Of a stretch of DNA of 63,377 nucleotides, positions 1 to 7,496 are shown one piece after another (the first letter of the stretch is position 1; the number at the start of each line of letters is the position of its first letter). Source of the stretch: an uncultured Christensenellaceae bacterium (GTDB lineage Bacteria; Bacillota; Clostridia; Christensenellales; UBA3700). The stretch spans positions 1 to 63,377 of the forward strand of contig CALWHB010000005.1 of the NCBI GenBank assembly GCA_944380275.1. The letters are read 5' to 3'. The notes under the pieces are model-generated. The model was given only the letters and a program-made list of their open reading frames with translations. It did not search any database and was not told the origin of the DNA. Made by a program: the position numbers and the translations under genes.

Positions 1-273
1 GCGATGCATTTACCGCCACACACGTCGCCACTTTCCTCTTCATATATGAGATACTTTAAAATACTCTTTTGTTACATCAAACTTTATTTCTGAAATCCTT
101 TTACCAAATAACTGTATTTATAACAAAATCATATTCATTTATATGTTGAACCGATATTTAAAAACAACTAATAATGGTAGCAATATCATACATATCTAAA
201 ACAAAAAAAACGGAATACCTTGCCTCTTATAATTTTTCTCCTTTATTTGAGCCGGAAAACTCATCATCAGTCG

Positions 274-1647
274 TTATTTCCTCTTCAGGCACGCCACCGT
301 TTCTACGTGTTTTGTCTGAGGAAACATATCGTAAGGGGAAACGGATAATATTTCGTAATCGCAATCCAGTATCGCAAGGTCGCGCGCAAGAGTCGCGGGA
401 TTGCAGGATATATAATACACGGCGTCCGGCTTTGCGGATTTGAGCGCGTCAAGCACTTTTGCGTCGCAGCCTTTGCGCGGCGGGTCAAGCACTACCGAAA
501 ATTTTTCTCTCTCTTCTCTCAGCTTATCCGCAAGCAGAGGAAGTTTTTGCGCACAGTCCCCGCAGATGTTGACCACCTTCACTGCATTGCCGCAGCTTTT
601 CGTAAGCTCGTCCGCATCCGCGACAGCCTCAGGAACAATCTCAATGCCGTATACTTTTTTCGCGCTTTTTGCCAGTACGTTTGTAAGAACGCCTGCACCG
701 CTGTAAGCGTCGATTACAGTACCTTCGCCGTCCGATTTAATCCTTTCTGCAACATCGCGGTAAATCATATCCCTGACGCCGTCGTTTATCTGCATAAAAG
801 AAAGCGGGCTTACTTTTGCCCTGACGCCGCAGACGTCAGCCTCCAGCCTTGCCTCGCCGTATATCAGAGTAATGTCAGAAGACATTATCACGTTGGTCTT
901 TTTTGTATTGCTGTCAAAATAAAGTGAAAATTTCCTGCCCGTGTTTGTTAAAGCCTTTATCAAAGATTTTTGAAGAGGCAGTTTTTTGCCGTTGCCCACT
1001 ATGACGACGGCATATTTGTCGCCCACTTTGCGCGCTACGAAATGACGGAGAAATCCTTCGTGCCTTTCCTCGTCGTAACAGTCGAGTCCCGCCTCGTTTG
1101 CATAATTCAGGAAAGCGTCGAGCATATCCTGCATGCCCCTCTCGTACATAACGCACGCGCCCAGGTCCTCTCTGACTCTTTCACCGAACGGTACGACCTT
1201 GTGCGTATTGCCCTTGTAATAACCTGCAACCACCTTACCTGCAACTTTTGCGAGGGGGACCTGAATTTTGTTGCGATAGCCGAAAACCAAACCGTCGCCG
1301 CGCACGTCGTCCACGTCTATGCGCCTTTTCAAAGCTTTATAAAGACATGCCTCCACGTTTGCTTTTTTTATCTCAAGCTGTTTACGATATTTTATATGCT
1401 GCATATCGCAGCAACCGCAGCGGTAAAATATAGGGCAAAGAGGTATTACTCTGTCCTCGCACGGTTCAAGCACTTTTATCACAGACGCGCGGGCAAACTT
1501 CTTGTTCACCTCTCTGACCATTACGCGAACTTTCTCTCCCTGCATGCAAAGCGGCACGAAAACGACCTGTCCTTCAACTCTCGCCACGCCCTCTCCTTCC
1601 ATACCGGAAGACGTTATCTCCAAATCCAGAATATCGCCTTTTTTCAT
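274..1647 (-). CDS. rlmD: 23S rRNA (uracil-C5)-methyltransferase, RlmD/TrmA family
   Basis: SAM-dependent m5U methyltransferase acting on 23S rRNA. An N-terminal TRAM domain (about residues 1-60) is followed by a C-x5-C-x2-C cluster (C71, C77, C80) that in this family binds a 4Fe-4S centre, then a Rossmann methyltransferase domain. The C-terminus has the DPPRKG motif and the catalytic-cysteine motif YISCNPATLARDL. Length (457 aa) is normal. An upstream in-frame start would add 14 residues, but MKKGDILDLE is the family's usual N-terminus and lies 6 nt after a -10 box, so the mRNA is probably leaderless. The U1939-specific name is by similarity; Firmicute homologues can modify U747 as well. Confidence 0.9.
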   Translation of the reverse strand: MKKGDILDLEITSSGMEGEGVARVEGQVVFVPLCMQGEKVRVMVREVNKKFARASVIKVLEPCEDRVIPLCPIFYRCGCCDMQHIKYRKQLEIKKANVEACLYKALKRRIDVDDVRGDGLVFGYRNKIQVPLAKVAGKVVAGYYKGNTHKVVPFGERVREDLGACVMYERGMQDMLDAFLNYANEAGLDCYDEERHEGFLRHFVARKVGDKYAVVIVGNGKKLPLQKSLIKALTNTGRKFSLYFDSNTKKTNVIMSSDITLIYGEARLEADVCGVRAKVSPLSFMQINDGVRDMIYRDVAERIKSDGEGTVIDAYSGAGVLTNVLAKSAKKVYGIEIVPEAVADADELTKSCGNAVKVVNICGDCAQKLPLLADKLREEREKFSVVLDPPRKGCDAKVLDALKSAKPDAVYYISCNPATLARDLAILDCDYEILSVSPYDMFPQTKHVETVACLKRK

Positions 1648-1653
1648 AGCTAT

Positions 1654-1682
1654 ATTGTAGCACACGCAAAGTTTCAGTGCAA
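1654..1682 (-). promoter_or_regulatory. Sigma-A promoter of the RlmD gene, leaderless geometry
   Basis: TTGCAC (1677-1682), 17-bp spacer, TACAAT (1654-1659), then ATAGCT and the ATG at 1647. Transcription starting 7 nt after the -10 box would begin at the A of the start codon. No SD is present. Confidence 0.7.
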
Positions 1683-1760
1683 CAGACAACCGGGCGGTTT
1701 TATGCGTTTTAAAAGAATAATCGTATCAGGCAAGCACACAATAAATACGGAGGTGAACTT

Positions 1761-1904
1761 ATGAACAAGAACAAAAATACAAAAAAGGGCAAGAACCCCT
1801 CAAAAGCGCGTGAAGAAGATTTGCGCAATCTCGAAATGAGCCTTAAAGACGAGGCCGACGGCTTTTATCATTTTGAAGACGAACTCAGCGATTATCTCGA
1901 ATAA
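1761..1904 (+). CDS. Small charged protein, 47 aa, unknown function
   Basis: A 47-codon reading frame starts with ATG behind a strong SD (GGAGGTG, 1749-1755, 5 nt spacing). The product is hydrophilic: a Lys/Asn-rich N-terminal third (MNKNKNTKKGKN) and an acidic helical C-terminal half ending ELSDYLE. No signal peptide, cysteine or membrane segment is seen. The stop is followed directly by a hairpin at 1907-1930. The gene runs divergently from rlmD and convergently with the 1917-2171 gene. I do not recognise the family; the SD and the terminator are what support it as a real gene. Confidence 0.65.
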   Translation: MNKNKNTKKGKNPSKAREEDLRNLEMSLKDEADGFYHFEDELSDYLE

Positions 1905-1906
1905 AC

Positions 1907-1930
1907 AAACCGCTCCTCAAGGGGCGGTTT
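1907..1930 (+). terminator. Hairpin ending the 47-aa gene; overlaps the end of the convergent gene
   Basis: A 10-bp stem (AAACCGCTCC / GGGGCGGTTT, one G-U pair) with loop TCAA. The T tract is weak on both strands. The stop codon of the convergent minus-strand gene lies in the loop and its last codons in the stem. Confidence 0.6.
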
Positions 1931-2171
1931 CGTCTTCGTCATCAAAAAACCACTCAATGATTTCTTTGAGAGTCAGATTTTCTATTCCCAAATCTCTTGG
2001 AGATTTGTCCTCGTATCTTTCCCCCAAAAATCCGAACATACCCACTTCGTCTGCCTTGCCCAGCTTTTCGAGAGTAAGGGAAGAATATCCCCAGTAAACC
2101 GCTATTATGACTATCGCAACGGCAATAACCGCCTTGGAAAGACAGCCGCCGCACCCGCATCCTCTTTTCAT
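1917..2171 (-). CDS. Small single-pass membrane protein, unknown function
   Basis: An 84-aa protein starting MKRGCGCGGCLSKAV, with one hydrophobic segment (about residues 12-28) followed by a mostly acidic tail ending FFDDEDETAP. Four cysteines lie just before the membrane segment, in a Gly-rich patch. I chose the start at 2171 because an in-frame start at 2240 abuts the terminator of the upstream GH27 gene. No clear SD precedes it, so the start is uncertain. Family not recognised; orientation would put the acidic tail outside or inside depending on the positive residues at the N-terminus (likely tail outside). Confidence 0.55.
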   Translation of the reverse strand: MKRGCGCGGCLSKAVIAVAIVIIAVYWGYSSLTLEKLGKADEVGMFGFLGERYEDKSPRDLGIENLTLKEIIEWFFDDEDETAP

Positions 2172-2240
2172 ACCGCGAGTATTGACAAACAAATGCGTAA
2201 ATAAACCGCCTATTGTTGTCCCTGACGGGAATAATACCAA

Positions 2241-2275
2241 AAAGGACGGCTCGACTCAACGCCTCTCCGTCCTTT
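2241..2275 (-). terminator. Intrinsic terminator of the GH27 gene
   Basis: Read on the minus strand: AAAGGACGG, 17-nt loop, CCGTCCTTT continuing into a T run. It lies 24 nt after the stop codon of the alpha-galactosidase gene. Confidence 0.8.
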
Positions 2276-2298
2276 GATTTTATGATTTATATTTTATT

Positions 2299-3933
2299 TC
2301 AGATTTTCCTGAGTACGATTACCTCACAACCATCGCCTGCAAGCGCAACCTCTATCTTTTCGCCGAGAGTATAGGTTTTGCCCGAATATACCTCTTTGCA
2401 CTCGTACTTTGCACTTCCATCTATCCCTGCGTATCCGTCTTTTATCAGAGTTTTTATGCTGACCGACGCTTTTCTTGCACTGCCCTTTTTATTGAACAGA
2501 CATATTGCCGCGCCGCCTCCTTCAAGAGGTCTTGCCAGTACGTCGACCGCGCCTTTCACCACACGTTTTGCCGCTTTGCCCAACGGGTCGCCGTCTATTT
2601 TTATCAGGTCTTTCTGCGTTACGATTTTTAGCACTTCGTCGCTTATTTTTCTTATATCGTTGCCCAGTATCAGAGGAGCCGCCATCATACACCACAACGC
2701 AAAATGCGATTTGTTCTGCTCTTCAGTCAGATTTCCGTTGCCCACCTCAAGCATATCGGGGTCGTTGTATGCTCCTACCGACGCATAAGCGTACAGCTTT
2801 ACCGTTTTCTCGTAAATCATCTTTATCCAGAACCAGCGCGGCATTATGTCCGGAGTCGTACGCCACATATTGCCTGCAAGCGCACCCCACTTCCAGGGCT
2901 GGTTCTTGCCCCACTCGCATATAGAATATACGATGGGCTTTTCCTTCTCCCCCCTTTCTTCCGCCACTCTCTTTGTCGCAGCCTTGAGCGCGTTGCCCAT
3001 GGTCAGATATTGCAGCATAGAGCTGTCTGCGCGACTGGAAACGGGATTGAAAATACGCACTTTGTTGACGCCTTTCTTCAGTTTTACGACGGTCTGGAAA
3101 CGCGAAGTCAGATTCCAGAATTTCTGAGGCGGAATATGACAGAGATATACGTCGTCGTTTACCTCTATCATAGCAAGCTTTTCAAACTTGCTGTTGGTCT
3201 TTTTGCACAAAAGCGTAAGTACGTATTCCCCTCCCTGTTCGCTGTACACGTTGTTGTATTCCATTGCGCCGAGGCATTTGTCCATACCGCTGACGTAACA
3301 GCCTGTCTGAAGTTTTTTGCACGGCATAAACTTTGCCAGTCCTTCGAGTTTAGCGTCCGTACACGGATAAATTACGCCCTCTTTTTGTCCCTTTTGGGTC
3401 ACTTCTATGCCGTAAACAACGGGGGCATAATACGGTAAAGGTACGTTGTGGCAGAAGTCGTATTTAAAAAATTCTATTCCCCACTTCGCAAAAGTGTAGG
3501 CATCGCGGTATTCATTGCCGAGGCTCGCCGGAAGGTCTTCGCAAGTCAGAGTCCCGTTGGAAGAATAAATGCCAACCTTAAGCCCAAGAGCGTTTATCTT
3601 TTTTACCAGTTCTCCTATTCCGCTCCTGAACCTTGTAAGGTCGCCCTGAAGATTGCCGTCTTCGTCGCGCAAAGAGCTGTGCCAGCAGTCATCCATGTTC
3701 ACTCTGTCATAACCGGCAGCAAGAAGTCCTTTCTCTTTCATAGCCACGGCAGTTTCGTAAATCAGGTCCTCGTCTATATTGTTCTTGAACGTATTCCAGC
3801 TGGACCACCCCATAGGAGGCGCGGTAACGACTCCGCTGTCGTATTTGACTTTAGGATATACGTTGCCCACCTTGGACGGACGGGTAAATACCGTTCTCAG
3901 AAAACATATGGGGCACATTGAATTTCTTTTCAT
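2299..3933 (-). CDS. GH27 alpha-galactosidase with an inserted CBM35/CBM6-like module
   Basis: Retaining alpha-galactosidase, removing terminal alpha-galactose from oligosaccharides or glycans. The (beta/alpha)8 barrel begins at APPMGWSSWNTF (residue 38). The nucleophile is in FFKYDFCHN (D159) and the acid/base in MWRTTPDI (D362), with NDPDMLEVG at 390 and a C-terminal beta domain. Between the nucleophile strand and YSICEWG (335) sit about 150 extra residues (roughly 175-325) reading like a beta-sandwich carbohydrate-binding module (GGEYVLTLLC, then W-x8-V-x-L-x2-GVNKVRIFN). The ATG at 3933 has the SD AGAGGA; an upstream TTG was rejected. No signal peptide is visible, so it is probably cytoplasmic. 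Single gene with its own promoter and terminator. Confidence 0.9.
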   Translation of the reverse strand: MKRNSMCPICFLRTVFTRPSKVGNVYPKVKYDSGVVTAPPMGWSSWNTFKNNIDEDLIYETAVAMKEKGLLAAGYDRVNMDDCWHSSLRDEDGNLQGDLTRFRSGIGELVKKINALGLKVGIYSSNGTLTCEDLPASLGNEYRDAYTFAKWGIEFFKYDFCHNVPLPYYAPVVYGIEVTQKGQKEGVIYPCTDAKLEGLAKFMPCKKLQTGCYVSGMDKCLGAMEYNNVYSEQGGEYVLTLLCKKTNSKFEKLAMIEVNDDVYLCHIPPQKFWNLTSRFQTVVKLKKGVNKVRIFNPVSSRADSSMLQYLTMGNALKAATKRVAEERGEKEKPIVYSICEWGKNQPWKWGALAGNMWRTTPDIMPRWFWIKMIYEKTVKLYAYASVGAYNDPDMLEVGNGNLTEEQNKSHFALWCMMAAPLILGNDIRKISDEVLKIVTQKDLIKIDGDPLGKAAKRVVKGAVDVLARPLEGGGAAICLFNKKGSARKASVSIKTLIKDGYAGIDGSAKYECKEVYSGKTYTLGEKIEVALAGDGCEVIVLRKI

Positions 3934-3973
3934 AATTTTTCCTCTCAATCTGTTTTACCTTCTGGTTGCGTTT

Positions 3974-4002
3974 ATTATACCATACACCGCGCGCTATGAC
4001 AA
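3974..4002 (-). promoter_or_regulatory. Sigma-A promoter of the GH27 gene
   Basis: TTGTCA (3997-4002), 17-bp spacer, TATAAT (3974-3979), giving a 5' leader of about 33 nt with an SD. Confidence 0.8.
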
Positions 4003-4074
4003 CCACGCATGAAATTCAAGGATAAATATTACACTTTTATGTTTACTCAATAATATTAATATCTACACAGGCGC

Positions 4075-4138
4075 GGAAAATTTTGGTTTTACTGGAAAAT
4101 TTTGTGCATTGACTCATCGGTATAAATCCATATACAAT
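4075..4138 (+). promoter_or_regulatory. Promoter of the NlpC/P60 gene with two direct repeats upstream
   Basis: TTGACT (4109-4114), 18-bp spacer, TACAAT (4133-4138). Immediately upstream, GGAAAATTTTG occurs twice (4075-4085 and 4094-4104), 19 bp apart. Each copy contains the palindrome AAAATTTT. They could be an operator pair or an AT-rich UP element. Confidence 0.55.
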
Positions 4139-4181
4139 ATCCGTGCGGACAAGGTCCGTAATAAATTAAGGAGGCAGGAAA

Positions 4182-5012
4182 ATGAAGACTGTAACTGTTA
4201 TCGCCGCGATAGCGATGATTGCCGTATCTCTGTTTGCTTTCGTATCGTGCGGGCAGGCGGATTCTGAAAACTTCGCTTTTTCAATCGCGGATAAAATCGA
4301 CGCTCTTATTTATGCGAACTATATAGGTCAGAACAAGGGCGAAGATGACGGTCAGTCCCCTTCGGATAGCGGCACGGATACTCTCGTCGTTTCCCTGACT
4401 AACGGGCTTAACGTACGCAGTGGAAAAGGCTCTTCCTATGCGTCGCTCGGTACTCTTGACAAGGGTGATATGGTATCCTTTGTCGCTCTCGAAGACGGCT
4501 GGTACAAGACATTATACAAAGAAAGAGTTGCTTATGTGTCTGCAAACAGCGCGTATGCGACGATTTACCGCATGGATACCGCAGGAGAAAAAATCGAAAG
4601 CGTTATCGCGGTGGGAAAATCTCTGCTGGGATACCCCTACGTATGGGGCAGCCAGCGTTATCATTGGGGAAACGGAGTTCTCAATCCCAACTTCAAAGCG
4701 GGAGAATTCGACTGTTCTGCTCTGACTCAGTATGCCTACTACAAAGGCGCAGGCGTGCTGCTTGACGTAACCACGAGAACACAGGTGCTGCAAGGTAATC
4801 GCGTAACGAGGGAAAACCTTAAGAGAGGAGATTTGATGTTCTTTACCAACTCTTCGCGTTACAACCTCAGCGGAACAGAAAGAATAGGCCACGTGGCTAT
4901 CTATCTCGGTGACAATTATATTCTGCATACGGCAAGCGACCATGCCGTAATCGAACAGATTTCTTCAAAACGCTGGTCGTATTTCATCGAAGGGCGCAGA
5001 GTAATCGACTGA
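4182..5012 (+). CDS. SH3b-NlpC/P60 cell-wall peptidase, probable lipoprotein
   Basis: Predicted peptidoglycan endopeptidase (gamma-D-glutamyl-diamino acid type) anchored outside the membrane. An N-terminal signal ends in a lipobox-like FVSC (C23). A bacterial SH3 domain (about 65-128; NGLNVRSGKGSSY, GWYKTLY) precedes an NlpC/P60 domain with catalytic Cys in FDCSAL, His in GHVAIYLG and a third polar His in LHTAS. The SD is TAAGGAGG. Own promoter and strong terminator, so monocistronic. The FD insertion YHWGNGVLNPNFKAG before the catalytic Cys lengthens the usual loop. Substrate specificity is inferred from the family. Confidence 0.9.
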   Translation: MKTVTVIAAIAMIAVSLFAFVSCGQADSENFAFSIADKIDALIYANYIGQNKGEDDGQSPSDSGTDTLVVSLTNGLNVRSGKGSSYASLGTLDKGDMVSFVALEDGWYKTLYKERVAYVSANSAYATIYRMDTAGEKIESVIAVGKSLLGYPYVWGSQRYHWGNGVLNPNFKAGEFDCSALTQYAYYKGAGVLLDVTTRTQVLQGNRVTRENLKRGDLMFFTNSSRYNLSGTERIGHVAIYLGDNYILHTASDHAVIEQISSKRWSYFIEGRRVID

Positions 5013-5027
5013 CCCTTTTCAGACACC

Positions 5028-5053
5028 CCCTCCGCAGTAGCGGAGGGTTTTTT
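5028..5053 (+). terminator. Intrinsic terminator of the NlpC/P60 gene
   Basis: Stem CCCTCCGC / GCGGAGGG with loop AGTA, followed by six T. Confidence 0.9.
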
Positions 5054-5133
5054 ATTATATTGTTTTTATTAAATAGACTTGTTTTTGAGTTTTAACTGAA
5101 ATATTTGTTTAAATTTTCTTCAGGGTTATCTTT

Positions 5134-5817
5134 TCATGCTACAGCGAGAATAATCGCGTCCGCAATTTCTCTGCACAGCTCTCTTCTGAAAGCCTCCGTC
5201 TTCAGCAATGCCTCGTCTTCAGCATTGGAAATAAAGCCGCACTCTATTATAAGCGACGGGGAAGACGAACATTTCGTTATGTAGAAATCGCCGGGTTGCG
5301 GTGCCAAATCTGTCCTTTTGCTGTACTTATAATTAATAGCCGCGTTGAGCTTTTCCTGCATAAACGACGCAAAGCTTTCGCCCTTTCCCGTATCGTCGTA
5401 AAAGACCTGTACCCCGCGGCGACTTTTGTCCCGATAGCTGTTGAGATGTATGCTTATTACGCAGTCTGCACGGCTGTTTCTGATAATTTCCGCACGCTTT
5501 TTCATATCTTCTCTTTTTATATCGGAAAGCGCGTTGTCATCTGTCCTTGTATAGACGACGGCTGCGCCGTCAGCCTCAAGCATTTCTCCGAGGCACATCG
5601 CTATACTGAGGTTCAGCTCACTCTCTTTAGTACCGGAAACGCCGACCACTCCGCCGTCAAAACCTCCGTGTCCCGCGTCGATTACAATCACCGCCCCTAA
5701 AGGCGTGCAGGAGCTTGCCGCCGTCCTAACGACGGCGAATACTCCGAGGCAGGCAAACGAAAATACAAGCGTCGCCGCCACAACGCATAAAGCTGTCTTT
5801 TTTCCTATAAAAACCAT
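5134..5817 (-). CDS. cwlD: N-acetylmuramoyl-L-alanine amidase, CwlD-like
   Basis: Zinc amidase (Amidase_3) that cleaves the muramoyl-alanine bond. In the CwlD branch it helps make the muramic-delta-lactam of spore cortex. A single N-terminal membrane segment (about 8-30) leads to DAGHGGFDGG (His50), E65 in TKESELNL, ISIHLNS (H124) and the catalytic Glu in LIIECGFISN. Length 227 aa matches CwlD-type proteins lacking wall-binding repeats. The ATG at 5817 has a distant GAGGG SD; an in-frame extension upstream would run through the DnaA-box cluster and has no SD. The cwlD name rests on the domain layout plus spo0A in the same window. Confidence 0.8.
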   Translation of the reverse strand: MVFIGKKTALCVVAATLVFSFACLGVFAVVRTAASSCTPLGAVIVIDAGHGGFDGGVVGVSGTKESELNLSIAMCLGEMLEADGAAVVYTRTDDNALSDIKREDMKKRAEIIRNSRADCVISIHLNSYRDKSRRGVQVFYDDTGKGESFASFMQEKLNAAINYKYSKRTDLAPQPGDFYITKCSSSPSLIIECGFISNAEDEALLKTEAFRRELCREIADAIILAVA

Positions 5818-5888
5818 ATTGAGAAAACCCTCACGCAAAAGTTGTCGGAAACAGGCGGAATTTAGCTGAATTCTGCCTTTCAGCCGAG

Positions 5889-5980
5889 TTATCCACAGAC
5901 TTATCCACAAGAACGGATGTTTTTGTGGATAACTCCGTTAAAAAATATACGTTCATATTCTTATTTGTATGTGTGGATTA
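5889..5980. promoter_or_regulatory. DnaA-box cluster upstream of cwlD
   Basis: Three perfect TTATCCACA boxes: two on the plus strand (5889-5897, 5901-5909) and one inverted (TGTGGATAA, 5924-5932). A fourth near-match, TGTGGATTA, lies at 5972-5980. A very AT-rich stretch (5936-6025) follows. An AACGGA/TCCGTT inverted repeat brackets the third box. The cluster lies between the terminator of the upstream gene and the cwlD start, so it occupies the cwlD promoter region. Confidence 0.8.
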
Positions 5981-6018
5981 AACGCGTTATTACATATATT
6001 TTACAATTTTAAAGAGAT

Positions 6019-6051
6019 AAAAAAAGACCCCCGAAAACTGTTGCGAAAGTC
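6019..6051 (-). terminator. Intrinsic terminator of the radC/ygjP operon
   Basis: On the minus strand, GACTTTCG pairs with CGGGGGTC (three G-U pairs) and is followed by seven T. Confidence 0.65.
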
Positions 6052-6089
6052 CGTTTTTTTTATTATTTTCCTTTATCGTGAGGCTTAAA

Positions 6090-6749
6090 TCATCTGCCTC
6101 TCATAATCTTTATTCTCAGTTTATAGTCAGGCATATATTTTGATACAAGCGCGTAAAAATTCTTGCGATGTCCCGCATAACGTATATGGCAAAGTTCGTG
6201 CAGTACTACGTAATCAATTACACACAGCGGCTTTGCGGCAAGCCTGCAACTTATCTTTATCGTTCTGTCGTTTACGTTGCATCTGCCGAGATAGGTCTTT
6301 GCGTTAGTAACCGTTACGCTTTTTGCGTACAGCCCGGTAACTTTCTGCCACTTGTCAAAATATGCGGGCAGGATTTTTTCGATTTCCCGCTTATAAAACG
6401 CAAGCAACGCCTTTTCACGGTGCGTTTCGTCCTTTCCTCTGACCGTGCATACGCCGTCTGCAACCGTTACGGACGCCCTCAAAGCGTATTCGTCGACTCT
6501 CTCGTAAGCATTGCCGTACAGAAATATCTTGCCTTGCTTTTCTGCATGCTTGAGGAGATGCGTTTTTATCCATCTGTCGTGCTTTGCGACTATCTCCTTT
6601 ACTCTTGTTTCGGATTGTGAAACGGGAGCGGTAACCACAACCTCTCCGTTCTTTATCCTAATCGTGGTATTTCTGACCTTTTTTCTGAGCAGCAAAAAAT
6701 CTGTATCGCCTTGTTTAAGACGTATCTGACTGATTATCGGACGCGGCAT
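6090..6749 (-). CDS. YgjP/SprT-like zinc metallopeptidase (DUF45)
   Basis: COG1451-type protein of 219 aa. The C-terminal half has the zinc motif VVLHELCHIRYAGH (H-E-x2-H plus a downstream His) followed by the family's typical F-x-lysine helix. The N-terminal half is a beta-rich region with the signature RLKQGDTDFLLLRKK. Physiological substrate unknown for the family. The start has the SD AGGAG and immediately follows the radC stop (TAAATG), so it is translationally linked to radC. Confidence 0.85.
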   Translation of the reverse strand: MPRPIISQIRLKQGDTDFLLLRKKVRNTTIRIKNGEVVVTAPVSQSETRVKEIVAKHDRWIKTHLLKHAEKQGKIFLYGNAYERVDEYALRASVTVADGVCTVRGKDETHREKALLAFYKREIEKILPAYFDKWQKVTGLYAKSVTVTNAKTYLGRCNVNDRTIKISCRLAAKPLCVIDYVVLHELCHIRYAGHRKNFYALVSKYMPDYKLRIKIMRGR

Positions 6750-7496
6750 TTAATTTCTCCTGTCCGAAATTTTACTTTCGTCTATAAATTTGTAATAGGA
6801 TTTTCTGAAATCGTCCAGCTTACCGTCCTGAAGAAAACTGTAATAACCGTTCTTTGCGATAATTATATGGTCTATAAGCAGTACGTCCATGATTTCAAGC
6901 GCGGTAACCGCCCATTTTGTAAACTCCACGTCCTCGACCGACGGTTTTGCTATGCCTGACGGATGATTATGTGCAAGATAAAGATATTTTGTCTGAGAAT
7001 TCTGACAGAGCATCACGAGTTCTTTTACTCTCAACTTGCAATCGTCGCTGCTGCCTTTCCCCAGTTCACAGCGTTCTTTGAGTCTGCCTGCGCTGTCCAC
7101 GCTGATTGCGTAAATACGCTCTTCTTCGAGAGTACTCATAAAACTCGATAGATATTCAAGTATCTGCGCCCGAGTTTCCATCTTGGGTTTTTCGCCCATC
7201 TTGCTTGCGCCGTAACGCCTCGCAAGCGAAGACATACTGCTGAGATAAAGTGAGGCGTTTGCAGTCATGCCTTTGACCGCCTCCAACGCTTTTGGGTCGC
7301 TGTCCAGCACCGCGGAAAGCGAACCGAATCTGGATATAAGTTCGTGCGCAATAGAATTTGTATCCCTTCTGGGAACGAAGGGATAAAGCAGATATTCAAG
7401 AACCTCGTGCTCGCTGAGAGAATCGAGAGAGTTCTCTCTTACCCGGGCGCGCATCCTCTCTCTGTGATTTTCGTGAGGATTAATCTTTTTCTCCAC
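6750..7496 (-). CDS. radC: RadC family JAMM/MPN+ domain protein
   Basis: UPF0758 protein of 248 aa: a helix-hairpin-helix region (about 25-95) then a MPN+/JAMM metalloprotease-like domain with H176-x-H178-P-S and S186/D189 (HNHPSGIAKPSVED). The family's role is unresolved despite the DNA-repair name. The start is GTG at 7496, inside the last codons of the P-type ATPase gene (17-nt overlap); AGGAG lies 13 nt upstream. The start is supported by the family-typical NHRERMRARV near the N-terminus. Confidence 0.88.
   Translation of the reverse strand: MEKKINPHENHRERMRARVRENSLDSLSEHEVLEYLLYPFVPRRDTNSIAHELISRFGSLSAVLDSDPKALEAVKGMTANASLYLSSMSSLARRYGASKMGEKPKMETRAQILEYLSSFMSTLEEERIYAISVDSAGRLKERCELGKGSSDDCKLRVKELVMLCQNSQTKYLYLAHNHPSGIAKPSVEDVEFTKWAVTALEIMDVLLIDHIIIAKNGYYSFLQDGKLDDFRKSYYKFIDESKISDRRN

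Noticed and set aside
5889-6018. Chromosomal origin of replication (DnaA boxes plus AT-rich tract)
   Set aside because: No dnaA, dnaN, gyrase or rpmH nearby and gene strand bias is the same on both sides; kept as a DnaA-box cluster only.
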